Source: Sanderia malayensis (Eukaryota; Cnidaria; Scyphozoa; Semaeostomeae; Pelagiidae). Taken from it: DNA of 64,000 nucleotides. Below are positions 60,201 through 64,000 of the stretch, one piece after another. The stretch lies in assembly GCA_013076295.1 (NCBI GenBank), contig RQOL01000527.1:30950-94949 (forward strand). Direction: 5' to 3'. Under the pieces are notes generated by a model that had not been told where the DNA came from, ran no database searches, and saw nothing but the letters and a program-made list of their open reading frames with translations. Both the position numbers and the translations under genes were made by a program. Every line of letters begins with the position of its first letter. The stretch's first letter is position 1.

Positions 60201-63200
60201 AGTGACTTCCATTGACCAAATATGGTGATATCGTTCCCTGTTTCCGGTTCTAATATGTGCGCAGGTCTGCGCAGGTATAAATGTTCTGGCACGTGGCAAC
60301 TCAAGTTCTTTGAACGTCAGCAGTGGAGAGCAGAAGGGCGAAGAAGGACAAGGAAGGATGAAGAAGGCCGAAGAAGAATTTGAGGAAGGGCGAAGAACAG
60401 CTGGACAAGGCGAAGCAAACAGAAGACAGCAGCTTGTCATGCTTTGGAACGAAGATAAAATAATTAAAGCAGTTTTAAATCGTTGAAAAAGGAACATAAA
60501 AGCTTGTGCTTTGGAAAGAAAATGACTGCGAAGTCTTCGACAAAATGCCAAATTTTCTTGTGATGCAAAACAATATGGCCGAAGAATGCTGCAGCTAATA
60601 TCGCTGAAAAATTAGGTACGCTATAAAATTTAATGCATTATTTATTTGTAGTTACACACTATCATACTATCAACGCCAATTGATATCGCTGACAAGAATT
60701 GACCGATTGATCTTATCTTTTCAGATATTTTCCCAAATGTGCATTTGTTATAACCTTATTAAGTCTGTTCTTCTTGATTTCCAGATATTCGCCGAGGGGA
60801 TGAAGACGATGGTAGTTGAACTTTTTCAGTCGAGAGGAGAAAAAGTAATCTGGTTTTCCGAAACAAACGAAGATGGCTGGAGAAAATAACTGAGCTTTCG
60901 TTGCCGCGATTCAAGGTAACACAATATGTTGCATTACTGACTTTATTTTTTATAAATTACACTGGACTGTTTGGTATACATTAGAGTTGTACACGAGGGC
61001 CCAACAATTTAAAGAATTTAGAATTCGAATGATTTTTGCGTTTAAGCTATCTTCCGGCACAGAATACGAAGCTAATGTGATGGACCTATTAAGGGATTTT
61101 TAGTACTACAATTTGTTTAAAACAGGTCCTAAGGAACTTAAGAACAAGGTCTTTGAGTAGATGCTTCATAAGAAATAAATGCTTAGCCAATCGAAATTCG
61201 ATTTAACGGGTGTATACTTTACTTTAATCTATTCTCGTTTACGTGAATTTATTATGACCTGCATAGTATGTACCATCTTTCTTGCGTTCTAGTTTGGAAG
61301 ATAAGGTCGTGCATGGAAATCTGGAGGCAGTTTAAGTCGACCAATGACAAGGAAGCATAAAGAAGAAACAAGAGTAGAGTTGGAAAGAGAATTGAATAGA
61401 AATCCAACTGATAGACAATGATTCTAATATTTAATGTTAGCAATTTAATTTCGAGACCAGTTGTAAAATTTTGGTTTAAAGCCTCAAAAAAAGAGAAAAA
61501 TAAAAATTTTATTGCGAGTCAATGCGATTGCGTTTCACTTCCTCCCACCTTCTAAAACTTATATTTTTAAATATATAAAAAAAACACATCCCTTCTATAC
61601 ATTACCATCGAGAGAGCCCCGAAAAGTTTTCCTGGCGCATACTGATTTTTAAAATGGGCCCGAGCTGGCTCTCCAAGGGCCTGCTTCTATAGAACTTTAC
61701 ATTGCATGATATTAAAACAATAAAACTCACTTCTTATATACAAAAGTAGCTATGTAAGTTTCATTCCTGCAAAATATGTTAATCAATAATGTAACACCAT
61801 CATCGTAATGTGTGGAAACAGCAACACGCTTCATGGGCAATCGTCATCATAAATTTCGTTTCCAAGATTCTGGAAACTCGTCTTCCTCTTTCTTTCGCAG
61901 ACCATTTCTTCTTTCAGAATAATGGGTCTACGCACAGGCGATAAGAGATTGATAAAATTATACGTTCATACCCACATTCATCGAAAAGTGAATATTTCGC
62001 GGTGATTTTTAGTTCAGTCTTTTCCCACATGACCAGTGTTCTTCGTTGATTCAAATCTAGTAGATATATAAGCAATAATTTTAATTTCGAGATGAGAAAA
62101 TAGTCAACACTGTACATAGACAAAGCTTGTTACTTCCTTCCTTCTAAATCCCACCTGTTCGCCGAATATCTGCTTGTGTTCAACAAGTTTGAAGAGCCAT
62201 TTGACATGTGCGTAGGCCTAAACTGTGTCTGCAGAAGTAAAATAGATTCACAATTGCAGCATTTACACCAACTGCAAATTGAACTTCGTTAATCAGAGAA
62301 GAACAATCTACTTGCAACACTCAATGAAACCAAATTGCTAAAATTACGCTTCATGCAAGAATTTCTTTTGCTGGCGTCATTACCTTCGTCCAAATTGGAT
62401 GTCATCCACTCCACCACGAGGCAAGAAGGTGTGAAAAGGAAGAAGTTCAGTTCACTCAGCTCAAAGAAGGTTTCCCTTCCCGCGGGATCATGCAGATTAT
62501 CCTTTGATTTATCTAAAACTTCATGTAAGAATACCCAAATGGAAAGGGTTAGCACATATAAAAACACACATGGCATTATGATATTTACCTGAAGTCCTTG
62601 CTTTTGATTTATCAACGTAGAAATAATTTTAAATGAAAGAACATGTGCCACTGCCCATGTTTGAGATGACCTGTTTTCTTCACTAAAGTTTACTAAACTA
62701 TGATTATATCCAAAAGTTATAATTATACAAAAATTAGAGTCAACCTTAGCCAAAGCTTCCATAGCACTGAGTTAAACCTCATTAAAAACTTTTTGTTCAT
62801 TTTGGCTAAAGATATACAGTTAATTCTCCAAATTAAATAAAAAAAGTTGCTATTGAAAAACGGTCCCTTGTACCTTGTTATCAAGGACTTAAACAATACA
62901 TTTCAAAACCTTGGAATTTTAAAATAGATTTCTTTTTGAAAAAATAGTTTTTCCTATTTCTATACCAGAGTGAAAAGCTGCGAAAACAACCCGAATATTC
63001 AAATTGAAACAAGGCACAAGACACTGTAACCTTGAGGTGCCTTTACTATGAAAACCAGAGGTACCAACGCACACCCATTGGGACTAAGTTTGTTGTTATC
63101 GCCAACACAGATCAAATATTGAAGGTTAAAATGTGCATTTTACACGACAGAGCGTTGGTTACATGCCATACCGAAAAGAAACCTCTTCAGCATGAAGTGA

Positions 63201-63276
63201 TAACAACCCCTCTTAATACTTCCTAATAGATAAATGCTTTGTTTACGGGGCTCATTGTTCAAGGCACGCATGCGTA
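57266..63276. other. Intergenic between GPSM2 and the fibulin-like gene
   Basis: 6 kb with no recognisable protein domain on either strand. The left part probably includes the GPSM2 3' untranslated region. A purine-rich patch with a GAAGAAGG word lies near 60330-60420. The longest open frame (62289-62762, -, 157 codons) has a donor-like CAG|GTAAAT inside but resembles nothing I know; a short unrecognised exon or non-coding RNA cannot be excluded. Confidence 0.55.
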
Positions 63277-63962
63277 CTAAAATGCATACTCACCGACGTT
63301 AATATAAAGCTTGAAAACTGTTCTACAAATCAACTGGCCTCTTCTGTTGATGATGTCTGCGTGAAGGATGACGTCAAAGTTTCCCGCCAAATCGAGGTTC
63401 CGTCTCGTGTAGACGATACACGTAGAACCGAACGAACGCATCTGGAAATGAGACTGACCGGACACGAAATAGAACTGCACCCGACCATAATATGCGCCGG
63501 AGCGCTGCGCGTTCAAAGTTATCAAACGCTTGTTCTTTCGAGCGCCTTTCGGAATGGCAAAGGTGTGGAAACTTATGAACTGGTCAGCACAAATGTCCCT
63601 GGCTCGAGCTGGCTTGTATGTGCAAGGCTTTTTGCATAGCCTGTAACAAAAAGAATATGTACACATTACATGATGTAGCTACATAATCTTTATCAAATGT
63701 GGCTATGCTCGGAGAACGGAAATAACCACTGAGAATAACCTTCTATAAACCTTATCCAAGATCCATCCAAGATAACTAGATAAAATATGTGATGCAGCAT
63801 TGATAAATGAAAGGACATGTTAATAAAACCCCTACCTTTGACCATAATTCAAGAATCCTTCTGGGCATTTGTAGCTAACGCATCGATACGACCCAAGGGT
63901 ATTGAAACAAGAACTTTGATGACCAGTACATCGATTTTGACCTGGCCAACATTCATTTATAT
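63277..63962 (-). CDS. Fibulin-like extracellular matrix protein, C-terminal part (gene continues past right edge)
   Basis: Two 3' exons: 63962-63836 and 63640-63277. The first is a calcium-binding EGF domain starting DINECWPGQNRC with six cysteines and the hydroxylation-type core CFNTLGSYRC. The second encodes RLCKKPC then a ~110-residue module ending FKLYINVGEYAF and a stop; fibulins end in a similar module (human fibulin-1 ends VNVHIFVSEYWF). Fibulins and hemicentins are secreted glycoproteins of basement membranes and elastic fibres. The phase-1 start of the EGF exon is usual for this family. The upstream exons, including the signal peptide, lie beyond 64000. I cannot tell fibulin from hemicentin with only this end. 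The acceptor at 63963-63964 and donor at 63831-63835 are canonical. Confidence 0.8.
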
Positions 63963-64000
63963 CTAAAAAAAAATCATAAACATTCACCAGTCACCAGATC

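Noticed and set aside
62289..62762. 157-codon minus-strand open frame as a gene
   Set aside because: No domain is recognisable, and the apparent donor inside it would split the frame; too weak to annotate.

Overview
The window is animal nuclear DNA. Most genes are split by short GT-AG introns, and the AT-rich introns and spacers carry many non-autonomous DNA transposons, minisatellites and foldback sequences. The gene set (an NRARP-like Notch regulator, LGN/Pins with TPR and GoLoco motifs, EXD3/mut-7, ZZZ3, and a fibulin-type extracellular matrix protein) is metazoan. The gene sizes and the dispersed repeats (CCGTATTTCC and GGCCCCGTTTACAC families, Helitron ends) suggest an invertebrate. A cnidarian is my best guess, but the sequence alone does not prove it.

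Layout. 1-4756 is gene-poor and starts inside a Helitron-like element. 4757-5149 (-) is an NRARP-like ankyrin gene with a candidate CSL/Su(H) site upstream. 5150-9347 is intergenic and includes a tetranucleotide-based array. 9348-19786 (-) is a 15-exon EXD3 gene whose introns hold polypurine tracts, minisatellites and a MITE. 19847-29037 is a 9.2-kb composite transposable element. 29243-57265 is a compact run of housekeeping and cell-biology genes: POLR2F (+), TXNL4B (-), DOLK (-), ATP6V1G (+), MAN1B1 (-), ZZZ3 (+), GPSM2/LGN (+). 57266-63276 has no gene I recognise. 63277-63962 (-) is the 3' end of a fibulin-like gene that runs off the right edge.

The most striking object is the composite element. 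It has a perfect 8-bp target duplication (GACAAAGG) and terminal inverted repeats. Two opposed arms are built of about 20 and about 48 copies of a ~98-bp minisatellite around a ~280-bp spacer. A second transposon, a 1,980-bp Helitron carrying its own 114-bp tandem array, sits inside the left terminal repeat; the right terminal repeat preserves the empty insertion site. The composite landed between the divergent EXD3 and POLR2F genes, whose start codons would otherwise be only 257 bp apart.

Functional links between neighbours are loose. DOLK makes dolichyl phosphate for N-glycan assembly and MAN1B1 trims N-glycans in the ER/Golgi, so two glycosylation genes lie close together. POLR2F, ZZZ3 and TXNL4B act in transcription and splicing. 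Three head-to-head pairs with short shared upstream regions (EXD3/POLR2F, DOLK/ATP6V1G, MAN1B1/ZZZ3) are the main organisational feature. Exon models were made by hand from splice sites, reading phase and remembered family sequence; each multi-exon complete gene gives one continuous frame.
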